NCBI GenBank assembly: GCA_036272815.1 | Contig: DATAYA010000138.1 | Span: forward strand, 1 to 7,626 | DNA: 7,626 nucleotides | Source of the DNA: DATAYA01 sp036272815 | Lineage (GTDB): Bacteria; Pseudomonadota; Alphaproteobacteria; Acetobacterales; Acetobacteraceae | Direction: 5' to 3' | Part shown: in pieces, positions 1 to 5,503 of the stretch | How positions within the stretch are numbered: position 1 is the first letter of the stretch | Layout: the number at the start of each line of letters is the position of its first letter | Program-made: the position numbers and the translations under genes | The notes under the pieces: model-generated | What the model saw: the letters and a program-made list of their open reading frames with translations, nothing else | What the model was told of the DNA's origin: nothing | Database searches by the model: none

Positions 1-1093
1 CCTGTGCGGTGACGTCGCAGGGGTTGCGCGCCGAGCCGAATTCAGGGATGCGGCCGACGAGGATTTCGGAGGTGTCCGGCGCCGGCTGCGGCAATGGCAC
101 GCCGTGGCGCTCGGCGGTGTCGGCGGCGATGATCCCCGCCCCGCCGGACGTTGCCGCGACCGCAACGCCCCGCGCGAGCGGGCGGCCCGCCTTGGCAAGG
201 AAGCTCGCGGTCTCGACCAGTGCTGGCGGATCGCCCACCAGCACCGCACCGGCCTCGGCGAGGCAGGCGCGCCATGCGTCGTCGGCGCCGGCCAGGGATG
301 CGGTGTGCGAGAGCGCCGCCGCGGCGCCGTGCGCGCCGGTCGCGATCTTGCAGATCACGAGCGGCTTGTCGGCCTCCCAGGCGCGGCGCGCGGCCTCGAT
401 CAGCCGAAGCGGCTCCGCCATGCCCTCGAACAGGCAGGCGATGGCGCGGCAGCGCGGCTCCTCCGCCAGTGCCGCGACGTAATCGGCGGTATCGACGTCG
501 ATCGCGTTGCCGGAAGTCAGCACATGGCTGATCGCGGCCCCGCGCTCGATCGCCTGCGCCATCGCGAAACCGAGCGCGCCGGACTGGCTGACGATGCCGA
601 CCGCGTGCGGCGCCGGCGCCCGCCAGGCCGGCATCCCTGAGAAGGTCATCGCAGCGCCGGTCGCGATGTTGGCCAGCCCGATGCAGTTCGGGCCGGCAAG
701 GCGGAGGCCGCGCCGCCGCGCGAGCGCCGCGAGCCGCGCCTGGTCCTCCGCGCGGCCTGGCTTGCCGGTCTCGGCGTAGCCGGAGGCGAACACGATGGCG
801 GCGCGCACGCCCGCGTCGGCGCATTGCGTCAGCACCTCCTCGACCGCCTCGCGCGCGACGACGATCACGGCGCAGTCCGGCACCTCCGGGAGGGCGGCGA
901 GGCTGTCGTGGCACGGCCGCCCGTCGAGGATGGTGTAGCGTGCGTTGACCAAATGGATGCGCCCCGCGTAGGCGGAGAGGTTCGCGAGCACGCGCGCGCC
1001 GAACGAGTTCTCCCGTGCCGACGCGCCGATGACCCCGATGCTCTGCGGCGCGATCAGCGGCAGCAGATCCTGCCGGCCGTAGAGCGGCCGCAT
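1..1093 (-). CDS. Acyl-CoA synthetase, ADP(NDP)-forming type, CoA-binding/ligase-CoA part (3' end outside window)
   Basis: This family makes an acyl-CoA from a carboxylic acid, CoA and ATP (or the reverse), passing phosphate through a histidine. The 364 visible residues hold an N-terminal Rossmann CoA-binding domain (SIGVIGAS near residues 18-25, GPNCIG near 134-139), then a succinyl-CoA-synthetase-like ligase domain with IVSQSGALG (167-175), GNAIDVDTADY (195-205), ALSHTASLAG (260-269) and the ATSGGAG turn (314-320). The His in SHT matches the phosphohistidine site known in archaeal ADP-forming acetyl-CoA synthetase. The ATP-grasp part expected in single-chain members would lie beyond the left edge. 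The ATG at 1093 shares its A with the mmsB stop codon (TGATG), implying translational coupling. The substrate is not readable from sequence; the neighbour suggests a branched or short-chain acid. Long frames on the other strand and in other phases here are GC-driven shadows. Confidence 0.88.
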   Translation of the reverse strand, partial: MRPLYGRQDLLPLIAPQSIGVIGASARENSFGARVLANLSAYAGRIHLVNARYTILDGRPCHDSLAALPEVPDCAVIVVAREAVEEVLTQCADAGVRAAIVFASGYAETGKPGRAEDQARLAALARRRGLRLAGPNCIGLANIATGAAMTFSGMPAWRAPAPHAVGIVSQSGALGFAMAQAIERGAAISHVLTSGNAIDVDTADYVAALAEEPRCRAIACLFEGMAEPLRLIEAARRAWEADKPLVICKIATGAHGAAAALSHTASLAGADDAWRACLAEAGAVLVGDPPALVETASFLAKAGRPLARGVAVAATSGGAGIIAADTAERHGVPLPQPAPDTSEILVGRIPEFGSARNPCDVTAQ

Positions 1094-2007
1094 CAACGAG
1101 CGGGTTCCAAGGGCGACTGCCCTTGGCGGGGTCCAGCGGCAGGGCCCCTGGCCTTCTGCGCCACGATCGAGAAGTCCTTCGCCCCGAGCCCCGCCTCTGT
1201 GAGTTCGCGATAGATCGCCATTGCCTCCCGTCCCAGGCGAGGGATGTCTTCTGCCGCCGCGACCGCGAGCGAGATGTCCTTCAGCATCAGCGAAGTCGCG
1301 AAGCCGGGCGCATAATCGTGGTTCGAAGGTGCCGCCGGAACCGGCCCCGGCACCGGGCAGGCGTGGGTGAGGGACCAGCAGGAGCCGGAGGAGGTGGAGG
1401 CGATGTCGAACAGGCTCTGCGCCGAGAGGCCGAGGCGCTCGGCGAGCGCGAAGCCCTCGGCGACGGCGATCATGGAGATGCCGAGGATGAGGTTGTTGCA
1501 GAGTTTCGCCGCCTGGCCCGCGCCCGCGTCGCCGGCGCGGACGATGGTGCGGCCCATCGCAGCCAGCACCGGGCGGGCGCGGGCAAAGGCGTCCGCGGTG
1601 CCGCCGACCATGAAGGTGAGCGTGCCGGCGGCGGCGCCGGTGGTGCCGCCGGAGACGGGCGCGTCGAGGAAGGCATGGCCGCAGGCCGCGGCGGCTTCGT
1701 GCAACTCGCGGGCGACGGCGACGCCGATCGTGGAGCTGTCGATCAGCAGGGCGCCGGTATCGAGGGCGGGGAGGATGTCGGTCAGCACCGCGCGGACGTG
1801 CTCGCCCGTGGGGAGCATGGTGATGACAATTTCCGTCCCGCGCACGGCCTCAGCGGCGCTTGCAGCCGTGCTGCCGCCGGCGGCGGCGATGGCGGCGCAG
1901 GCTGGCGCCGTGAGGTCGAAGCCGCGCACTTCATGTCCGGCGCGCAGCAGGTTGGCCGCCATCGGGGCGCCCATGTTGCCGAGGCCGATAAAGCCGATCC
2001 GTGCCAT
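1093..2007 (-). CDS. mmsB: 3-hydroxyisobutyrate dehydrogenase
   Basis: The enzyme oxidises 3-hydroxyisobutyrate to methylmalonate semialdehyde with NAD+ in valine breakdown (cytosol). In the 304-residue product the N-terminus is the dinucleotide-binding fold with GFIGLGNMGAPMAANL (5-20). The substrate-binding motif DAPVSGGTTGAAAG spans 115-128 and the catalytic lysine is K168 in GAGQAAKLCNN (162-172). The segment CPVPGPVPAAPSNHDYAPGF (216-235) followed by LMLKDISLA is typical of true HIBADH rather than tartronate semialdehyde reductases. An ATG at 2007 is preferred over one at 2034 because GGGGAGG lies 8 bases upstream and the protein then begins MARIGFIGLG as in the family. The last 19 residues (286-304) are encoded by a repeat element and extend past the usual family end. 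The stop overlaps the start of the downstream CoA ligase by one base. A related beta-hydroxyacid dehydrogenase is the main alternative. Confidence 0.9.
   Translation of the reverse strand: MARIGFIGLGNMGAPMAANLLRAGHEVRGFDLTAPACAAIAAAGGSTAASAAEAVRGTEIVITMLPTGEHVRAVLTDILPALDTGALLIDSSTIGVAVARELHEAAAACGHAFLDAPVSGGTTGAAAGTLTFMVGGTADAFARARPVLAAMGRTIVRAGDAGAGQAAKLCNNLILGISMIAVAEGFALAERLGLSAQSLFDIASTSSGSCWSLTHACPVPGPVPAAPSNHDYAPGFATSLMLKDISLAVAAAEDIPRLGREAMAIYRELTEAGLGAKDFSIVAQKARGPAAGPRQGQSPLEPAR
1097..1153 (-). repeat. Double-hairpin palindromic repeat, copy A, within the 3' end of mmsB
   Basis: Read on the minus strand, this is a 57-base element. Its first hairpin is CCAGGGGC-CCT-GCCGCTGG (8 pairs, one mismatch). 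After a short ACCCC linker comes a perfect 8-base-pair hairpin with a 4-base loop (plus-strand 1107-1126, arms CCAAGGGC and GCCCTTGG). A closely similar 60-base copy lies at 6374-6433 on the plus strand. It is read in frame as the C-terminal 19 residues of MmsB and ends one base before the TGATG stop/start overlap. The second hairpin has no downstream T-run, so a classical terminator is unlikely. Confidence 0.85.
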
Positions 2008-2014
2008 TGCGCGC

Positions 2015-2032
2015 GCCTCCCCTTTGGGGGGC
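2015..2032 (-). promoter_or_regulatory. Hairpin covering the mmsB Shine-Dalgarno sequence
   Basis: On the minus strand the mmsB leader can fold as GCC-CCCC-AAA-GGGG-A-GGC: seven G:C pairs, an AAA loop and one bulged A. The 3' arm contains the whole Shine-Dalgarno GGGGAGG (2016-2022), which sits 8 bases before the ATG at 2007. The ribosome site is therefore clear, but it could be masked in the folded RNA. Whether this is regulatory or a chance product of high GC cannot be decided from one sequence. Confidence 0.45.
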
Positions 2033-2180
2033 AAGATGCGCCCCGAGATAGGCTCGGTCGAGAGGCTGATAACGCGCGCTGTCGCCCGAAGGTTGGAACT
2101 GGAAAAGTGCCTCGCGGCGCGAAGCAGGCGGGGAGGCGATTGGTTTTGCGCAGATACGCGGGCTATCGAACTTCGTGCTG

Positions 2181-3125
2181 CTACTCTGGTTCGGTATCAT
2201 CGAAATAATCGAGGTCAATGCGTTTGATCTCGATCGTCTGTACCACGCGCACTCCGACGCTAAAGCGTACGAGGAGGGCCGTCAGCTCGTCGCCGTCGAT
2301 CAACACCAGGCACAGGTGCCCAGATTGCTTCGCAGCGAGAATTGCCGCCTTCGAGAAGCTCGATGTGGTAATCAGGACGCCCGTCTGTGCACCCCTGCCA
2401 ATCAGCGCGCCGATGAACGCCTGCACCGCCTCGCTGCCGACGGTGTTACCGGGCTGGTGGCGCTTGGCCTGGAGATACACGCGATCAAGGCCAAGCTGGT
2501 CTTCCCGAATGACGCCATCGGCCCCGCCATCGCCCGCCCCTCCCAACTGCTCGCCGGCCTCGGCCTTGGAGCCGCCGTAGCCCATCGCCAGCAGGAGATC
2601 GACGATGAGCTTCTCGAAAAAGGCTGGCGTTCCCTCAAGCACACGGGCGAGCAACGCGTCCCGGAGCGCCTCCGTGAGGGTCCCGGATGCCGCAGTGATC
2701 TGCTCCTCCGGCGTGCTGGACGACGCCGTGGCCGACGCCACGATCGGCTTCGCGGCCGCCGCCGGTGAACCGTCGTCCGGTTTCGTCCTGCCGAGGAAAG
2801 CGCGGAACTCGCTGAACTGCTGCAGTGTGCCAAGGTCGATCCTGGTAGGATCGCGGGCAAGAATTTCTCGCCCTCTTGGGGTCGCCTCGACCATGCCGCG
2901 CCTGGGTTGGCTCACCAGGCCTGCCTGCTTCAGGTAGGTCTTCGCCCACTGGACCCGGCTGCTGATGACGGAAACGCCACCGCTCGGGAGCAGGCGTGTG
3001 CGTTCGTCTGGCGTGAGAGCCAGCTCATCGGCAATGCGCGCAACCAGACCGCGTATCGGCCAGACTTGTTCGGCACAATGACGCAGCACCGGGAGCAGGA
3101 GCGCGTCATAGGTTGGAATCGTCAA
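2181..3125 (-). CDS. mrr: Mrr-type (type IV) restriction endonuclease
   Basis: Mrr cuts DNA carrying foreign methylation and needs no partner methylase. The 314-residue product (E. coli Mrr is about the same length) starts TIPTYDALLLPVLR, matching the E. coli Mrr N-terminus, then has a winged-helix DNA-recognition domain (about 5-90), a variable low-complexity linker (about 115-147) and the nuclease domain (about 165-290). Catalytic motifs are GGAGDGGADGVI (195-206, with D199 and D203) and LQAKRHQ (218-224), a QxK form of the PD-(D/E)xK site. These are followed by GVLITTSSFS and LVLIDGDEL, and the C-terminal IDLDYFDD also matches E. coli Mrr. The start is TTG at 3125 with GGAGG 4 bases upstream; no ATG lies at the conserved N-terminus, and the longer open frame upstream is Arg-rich and unlike the family. 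All key residues are present, so the gene looks intact. No methylase or other restriction gene is nearby. Confidence 0.92.
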   Translation of the reverse strand: MTIPTYDALLLPVLRHCAEQVWPIRGLVARIADELALTPDERTRLLPSGGVSVISSRVQWAKTYLKQAGLVSQPRRGMVEATPRGREILARDPTRIDLGTLQQFSEFRAFLGRTKPDDGSPAAAAKPIVASATASSSTPEEQITAASGTLTEALRDALLARVLEGTPAFFEKLIVDLLLAMGYGGSKAEAGEQLGGAGDGGADGVIREDQLGLDRVYLQAKRHQPGNTVGSEAVQAFIGALIGRGAQTGVLITTSSFSKAAILAAKQSGHLCLVLIDGDELTALLVRFSVGVRVVQTIEIKRIDLDYFDDTEPE

Positions 3126-3328
3126 AGCGCCTCCAATCGGCAAGGACACTGGAAGCGCGCCATGCCGAACGATCAGGCCAGATTCGAGGATGCTCCACAA
3201 TCGGCAGTCGCCACCGGTTTTGACGTTTTGCCGGCCCTGCCCGCGCGGTTCGTTTCGGATGCGTCTGCCGCCGGATGTCCGTCCGAATGCTCCTACCCAG
3301 AGCGGGTGCTGCGGGCTAAAGGACGCGC
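3126..3328. other. Divergent intergenic region between mrr and a lipoprotein gene
   Basis: About 200 bases separate the two divergent starts, so both promoters should lie here. On the plus strand TTGACG (3220-3225) resembles a -35 box and sits within a short direct repeat GTTTTG-AC-GTTTTG (3217-3230), but no good -10 box follows at the usual distance. AAAGGA (3318-3323) is the Shine-Dalgarno sequence for the gene at 3329. No convincing operator, RNA gene or terminator was seen. Confidence 0.4.
3130..3134 (-). promoter_or_regulatory. Ribosome binding site fixing the TTG start of mrr
   Basis: GGAGG on the minus strand, 4 bases before the TTG at 3125-3123. Together with the conserved T-I/V-P-T-Y-D N-terminus it decides for the TTG over upstream in-frame codons. 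Confidence 0.7.
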
Positions 3329-3592
3329 ATGATCGCCGCACGCTGTCTCGCGCTCGCCGCTCTGCTCGGCCTCGGCGCCTGCGCCTACGATCCACCGCTG
3401 CGCGCGGACCACGCGGCGCCCGCGTATCGAGCCGACCTCAAGGCGTGCCGCGCCAGCGGCGGCCGGCAGGCGAATCTCGTGGTCTCGCGCCGGTTTCCGA
3501 TCTGGGTCGCCTACCCGTTCACCTACCCGCCGGAGGCCCGTCGGCAGATACGCGCCTGCATGGAAGCGAAGGGCTACAAGCCGGCCGGTTGA
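3329..3592 (+). CDS. Small putative lipoprotein, function unknown
   Basis: An 87-residue protein. Residues 1-17 form a short hydrophobic signal with R5, ending in the lipobox LGAC with the lipidated Cys at position 18, so it is expected to be anchored in the membrane facing the periplasm. The mature part has an aromatic/proline segment PIWVAYPFTYPP (57-68) and ends IRACMEAKGYKPAG. That C-terminal pattern (Arg-x-x-Ile-x-x-Cys-Met-x-x-Lys-Gly-Tyr) is common in small alphaproteobacterial envelope proteins of unknown role. Cys40 and Cys77 could form a disulfide. The ATG at 3329 has AAAGGA 5 bases upstream. It is first in a run of three small same-strand genes for exported proteins. I cannot assign a function. 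Confidence 0.72.
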   Translation: MIAARCLALAALLGLGACAYDPPLRADHAAPAYRADLKACRASGGRQANLVVSRRFPIWVAYPFTYPPEARRQIRACMEAKGYKPAG

Positions 3593-3655
3593 AATGCTTG
3601 TCTCGATCGGCAGCCGCTGGCAGGGTTCGGCCGCCCACGAGTCGCCGGAGACCCG

Positions 3656-3964
3656 ATGATGCGTCGCGCCCTGCTCGCCGCCTGCCTGCCGTTTGGCCTT
3701 GCCGGGTGCGTGGTTGCGACCCCCGTCGCTTCCTATCCGCCCGCCTCCTATCCGCCGGTGCCGGCGGCCCGCGCCGAAATCGTGCCGCCCGCGCCGGCGC
3801 CGGGCTACGTGTGGATCCGCGGCCACTGGCGCTGGAACGGAGCCCGATACGTGTGGATCGGCGGCCATTACCTGGCGCGACCGGTCGCGGTGACCGGCTG
3901 GGTGCCGGCGCATTGGGCGAACCGCGCCGGGCGATGGGTGTGGGTGCCGGGGCACTGGGCGTGA
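3656..3964 (+). CDS. YXWGXW (WxxGxW) repeat lipoprotein
   Basis: A 102-residue protein with signal peptide MMRRALLAACLPFGLAGC; the lipobox LAGC puts the lipidated Cys at 18. A Pro/Ala/Tyr-rich linker (19-50, with SYPPASYPP) is followed by four WxxGxW-type units: WIRGHW (53-58), WIGGHY (67-72), WVPAHW (82-87) and WVPGHW (96-101), spaced 14-15 residues apart. This is the YXWGXW repeat family, small envelope lipoproteins of unclear role. The ATG at 3656 has GGAG 5 bases before it; an adjacent ATG at 3659 is the alternative. It sits 63 bases after the upstream lipoprotein gene and about 13 bases before the proposed start of the next gene, consistent with one transcript. Confidence 0.82.
   Translation: MMRRALLAACLPFGLAGCVVATPVASYPPASYPPVPAARAEIVPPAPAPGYVWIRGHWRWNGARYVWIGGHYLARPVAVTGWVPAHWANRAGRWVWVPGHWA
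3812..3958 (+). repeat. Four tandem WxxGxW-encoding units
   Basis: The codons for the Trp pairs recur at 14-15 codon intervals, beginning at 3812, 3854, 3899 and 3941. Base-level similarity is clear between units 1 and 2 (GTGTGGATC then GGCGGCCA or CGCGGCCA) and between units 3 and 4 (GGGTGCCGG then GCA-TGG or GCACTGG). This suggests the array grew by duplication of a two-unit block. Unit 3 has Ala in place of the conserved Gly, and unit 2 ends in Tyr. Confidence 0.65.
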
Positions 3965-3977
3965 CCGGACGCGGACG

Positions 3978-4301
3978 CTGACGCGGTTCGTCGCGGCGGC
4001 GTTGCTGGCCGTCACCCTGCTCGGGCCGCCAGCGGCGCGCGCCGACTGGATCGTGTGCTGGTTCGCCGACCACCACGACCGCGTGCTGTTCCACAGCCCC
4101 GCCTTCCAGGGCAGCTTCGCCCACGTCCTGCGCAACCAGACGATCTTCGAAGCCAACGTCTTCATGAACGGCGCCACGGCCTCGCCCGAGACCACCTGCA
4201 CCGCCGCCGCCTCGCGCGCGGATGCCGAAGCGCGGATCGCCGCGCTGGAACGCGACGCCCGGGCGACGGGGGAGAAGCCGCTCGAGGTGCCAGCGCAGTG
4301 A
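3978..4301 (+). CDS. Small secreted protein, function unknown; start codon probably CTG
   Basis: From CTG at 3978 the product is 107 residues: MTRFVAAALLAVTLLGPPAA is a good signal peptide with cleavage expected after ARA at 22. The mature domain has two cysteines (27 and 74) that could pair in the periplasm, and an Ala/Arg/Glu-rich helical C-terminus. The only standard in-frame start nearby is TTG at 4002, which would leave a 14-residue leader with a single Arg next to the cleavage site and no positive N-region. No ATG, GTG or TTG lies in frame just upstream. The family is not recognised. It follows the WxxGxW lipoprotein gene closely and ends 74 bases before the transporter operon. The reading frame is well supported; the start is uncertain. 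Confidence 0.6.
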   Translation: MTRFVAAALLAVTLLGPPAARADWIVCWFADHHDRVLFHSPAFQGSFAHVLRNQTIFEANVFMNGATASPETTCTAAASRADAEARIAALERDARATGEKPLEVPAQ

Positions 4302-4375
4302 CGGGATGCAGAATTTTAATATCCAGCCAGCGCGGTTTTTGGCATTGATCCGGGAGCATGCCGGGAGGGGCTCGG
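4302..4375 (+). promoter_or_regulatory. Leader/possible promoter region of the ABC transporter operon
   Basis: This gap contains the most AT-rich patch in the right half (GAATTTTAATAT at 4311-4322, then GGTTTTTGGCATTGAT at 4334-4349). TAATAT (4317-4322) resembles a -10 box, but no good -35 lies 16-18 bases upstream. No terminator hairpin is evident after the preceding gene. The promoter call rests on composition and position only. Confidence 0.3.
4363..4370 (+). promoter_or_regulatory. Ribosome binding site of the binding-protein gene
   Basis: GGGAGGGG lies 5 bases before the ATG at 4376 and favours it over the ATG at 4358, whose only purine-rich upstream sequence is one base away. A third in-frame ATG at 4397 has AGGAG 11 bases upstream. 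Confidence 0.6.
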
Positions 4376-5503
4376 ATGGCAGGAGATGACAAGAGCATGA
4401 TCGGGCGGCGCGGCGCGCTGGCACTTGGGGGCGCCCTCGGGGGTGCCGCCGGGCTCGCGGCACTCGGCCTGCCCTCGGTCGCCGATGCGGCCGGAATGCC
4501 GGCAGGGCTGGTCGCGAAGGCGAAGAAGGAGGGGCGGCTCAACGTCATCGCGCTGCCGCCGGACTGGGCGAACTACGGCGCCATCATCACCGCGTTCAAG
4601 AAGCAGTACGGCCTCTCCGTCACCAGCGCCAACCCGGACGGCAGCTCGGCGCAGGAGTTGCAGACGCTGCGCACGCTGAGGGGCCAGTCGCGCGCGCCCG
4701 ACTGCGTCGACGTCGGCCCGAGCTTCGCGGTCGAGGGTGCGAAGGCGGGCCTGTTCGCGCCCTACAAGGTCGCGACCTGGAACGACATCCCCGCCGACAT
4801 GAAGGACGCGTCCGGTCTCTGGGTCGGCGACTATTTCGGCGTGATCTCGGTGGCCGCCAACCGCTCGGTCGTCAAGACGATGCCGCAGAGCTGGGCCGAC
4901 CTGAAGAAGCCGGAATACAAAGGCATGGTCTCGCTCAATGGCGACCCGATGGGGGCTGCGGCGGCGTTCTCCGCCGTCTATGCGGCGTCGCTGGCGAATG
5001 GCGGCAGCCTCGACGACATCGCTCCCGGCGTTCACTACTTCGCCGAATTGGCAAAGCTCGGCAACTTCAATCCCGCCCAGGCGCGGCCGGCGAGCGTGAT
5101 CGGCGGCCAGACCCCGATCACGCTGGACTGGGACTATCTCAGCCTCAGCGACCGCAAGAAAGGCCGCGGCAAGGCGGAGATCACGGTCGCGATCCCGCAG
5201 GGCGGCCCGGCCTACGGCGGCTATTACTGCCAGGCGATCAGCGCGCACGCACCGAACCCGAGTGCGGCACGGCTGTGGCAGGAGTTCCTGTATTCCGACC
5301 AGGGACAGATCATGTTCCTCGAAGGCTATGCGCATCCGGCACGGTTCAACGCGCTGGTGGCCGCGAACAAGATCCCGACGGCGCTGATGCAGGAGCTGCC
5401 CTCGCCGGAGGCGTACAGGGATATAAAATTCGCCAGCCTCGATCAGCAGGCCAAGGCGAAGACGGTGCTTGCCGATCTCTGGCCGAAGCTGGTGAAAACC
5501 TGA
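4376..5503 (+). CDS. ABC transporter periplasmic substrate-binding protein (Fe3+/polyamine-type family)
   Basis: It captures a solute in the periplasm and delivers it to the permeases encoded next. The 375-residue protein opens with a signal, GRRGALALGGALGGAAGLAA then SVADA (10-38), whose paired arginines (R11, R12) are twin-arginine-like. The mature domain has the order and motifs of type 2 binding proteins of the AfuA/PotD kind: GRLNVIALPPDWANYGAIIT, DCVDVGPSFA, DYFGVISVAANRS, SWADLKKPEYKGMVSLNGDP and, near the C-terminus, LWQEFLYSDQGQIMF. Two cysteines (DCVDV and YYCQA) might pair. The start at 4376 is chosen for its Shine-Dalgarno; 4358 and 4397 are in-frame alternatives. The stop TGA at 5501-5503 abuts or overlaps permease 1. 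The substrate cannot be named: ferric iron, polyamine, thiamine or 2-aminoethylphosphonate importers all have this architecture. Confidence 0.85.
   Translation: MAGDDKSMIGRRGALALGGALGGAAGLAALGLPSVADAAGMPAGLVAKAKKEGRLNVIALPPDWANYGAIITAFKKQYGLSVTSANPDGSSAQELQTLRTLRGQSRAPDCVDVGPSFAVEGAKAGLFAPYKVATWNDIPADMKDASGLWVGDYFGVISVAANRSVVKTMPQSWADLKKPEYKGMVSLNGDPMGAAAAFSAVYAASLANGGSLDDIAPGVHYFAELAKLGNFNPAQARPASVIGGQTPITLDWDYLSLSDRKKGRGKAEITVAIPQGGPAYGGYYCQAISAHAPNPSAARLWQEFLYSDQGQIMFLEGYAHPARFNALVAANKIPTALMQELPSPEAYRDIKFASLDQQAKAKTVLADLWPKLVKT
5491..5495 (+). promoter_or_regulatory. Putative ribosome binding site for permease 1
   Basis: GGTGA, complementary to the 3' end of 16S rRNA, lies inside the last codons of the binding-protein gene, 7 bases before ATC at 5503. 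Its position supports initiation at or near the TGATC junction rather than further inside the permease. Confidence 0.4.

Noticed and set aside
42..914. A 290-codon minus-strand open frame in another phase of the CoA-ligase gene
   Set aside because: The product is almost entirely Arg/Gly/Ala/Pro. The adjacent minus-strand phase gives conserved acyl-CoA synthetase motifs such as GPNCIG and SQSGALG.
1107..1126. Perfect inverted repeat considered as an intrinsic terminator for mmsB
   Set aside because: No T-run follows it, it lies before the stop codon of a gene coupled to the next one, and the same structure occurs inside permease 2.
1123..2208. Plus-strand open frame of 361 codons opposite mmsB
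   Set aside because: It has the low-complexity composition of a shadow frame; mmsB on the other strand has full-length family motifs.
3220..3248. TTGACG considered as the -35 box of a sigma-70 promoter for the 3329 lipoprotein gene
   Set aside because: The sequence 16-19 bases downstream is GC-only or nearly so and has no -10-like hexamer, so it is kept only as a remark on the intergenic region.
3126..3395. Upstream extension of the Mrr reading frame to an ATG at 3395
   Set aside because: The extra 90 residues are Arg-rich and unlike any Mrr. The family N-terminus and a GGAGG site match the TTG at 3125, and the extension would overlap the divergent lipoprotein gene.
4350..4366. CCGG-GAGCATG-CCGG self-complementary sequence before the binding-protein gene considered as an operator or terminator
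   Set aside because: The arms are only four bases, the middle is the common GCATGC palindrome, and there is no T-run or second copy.
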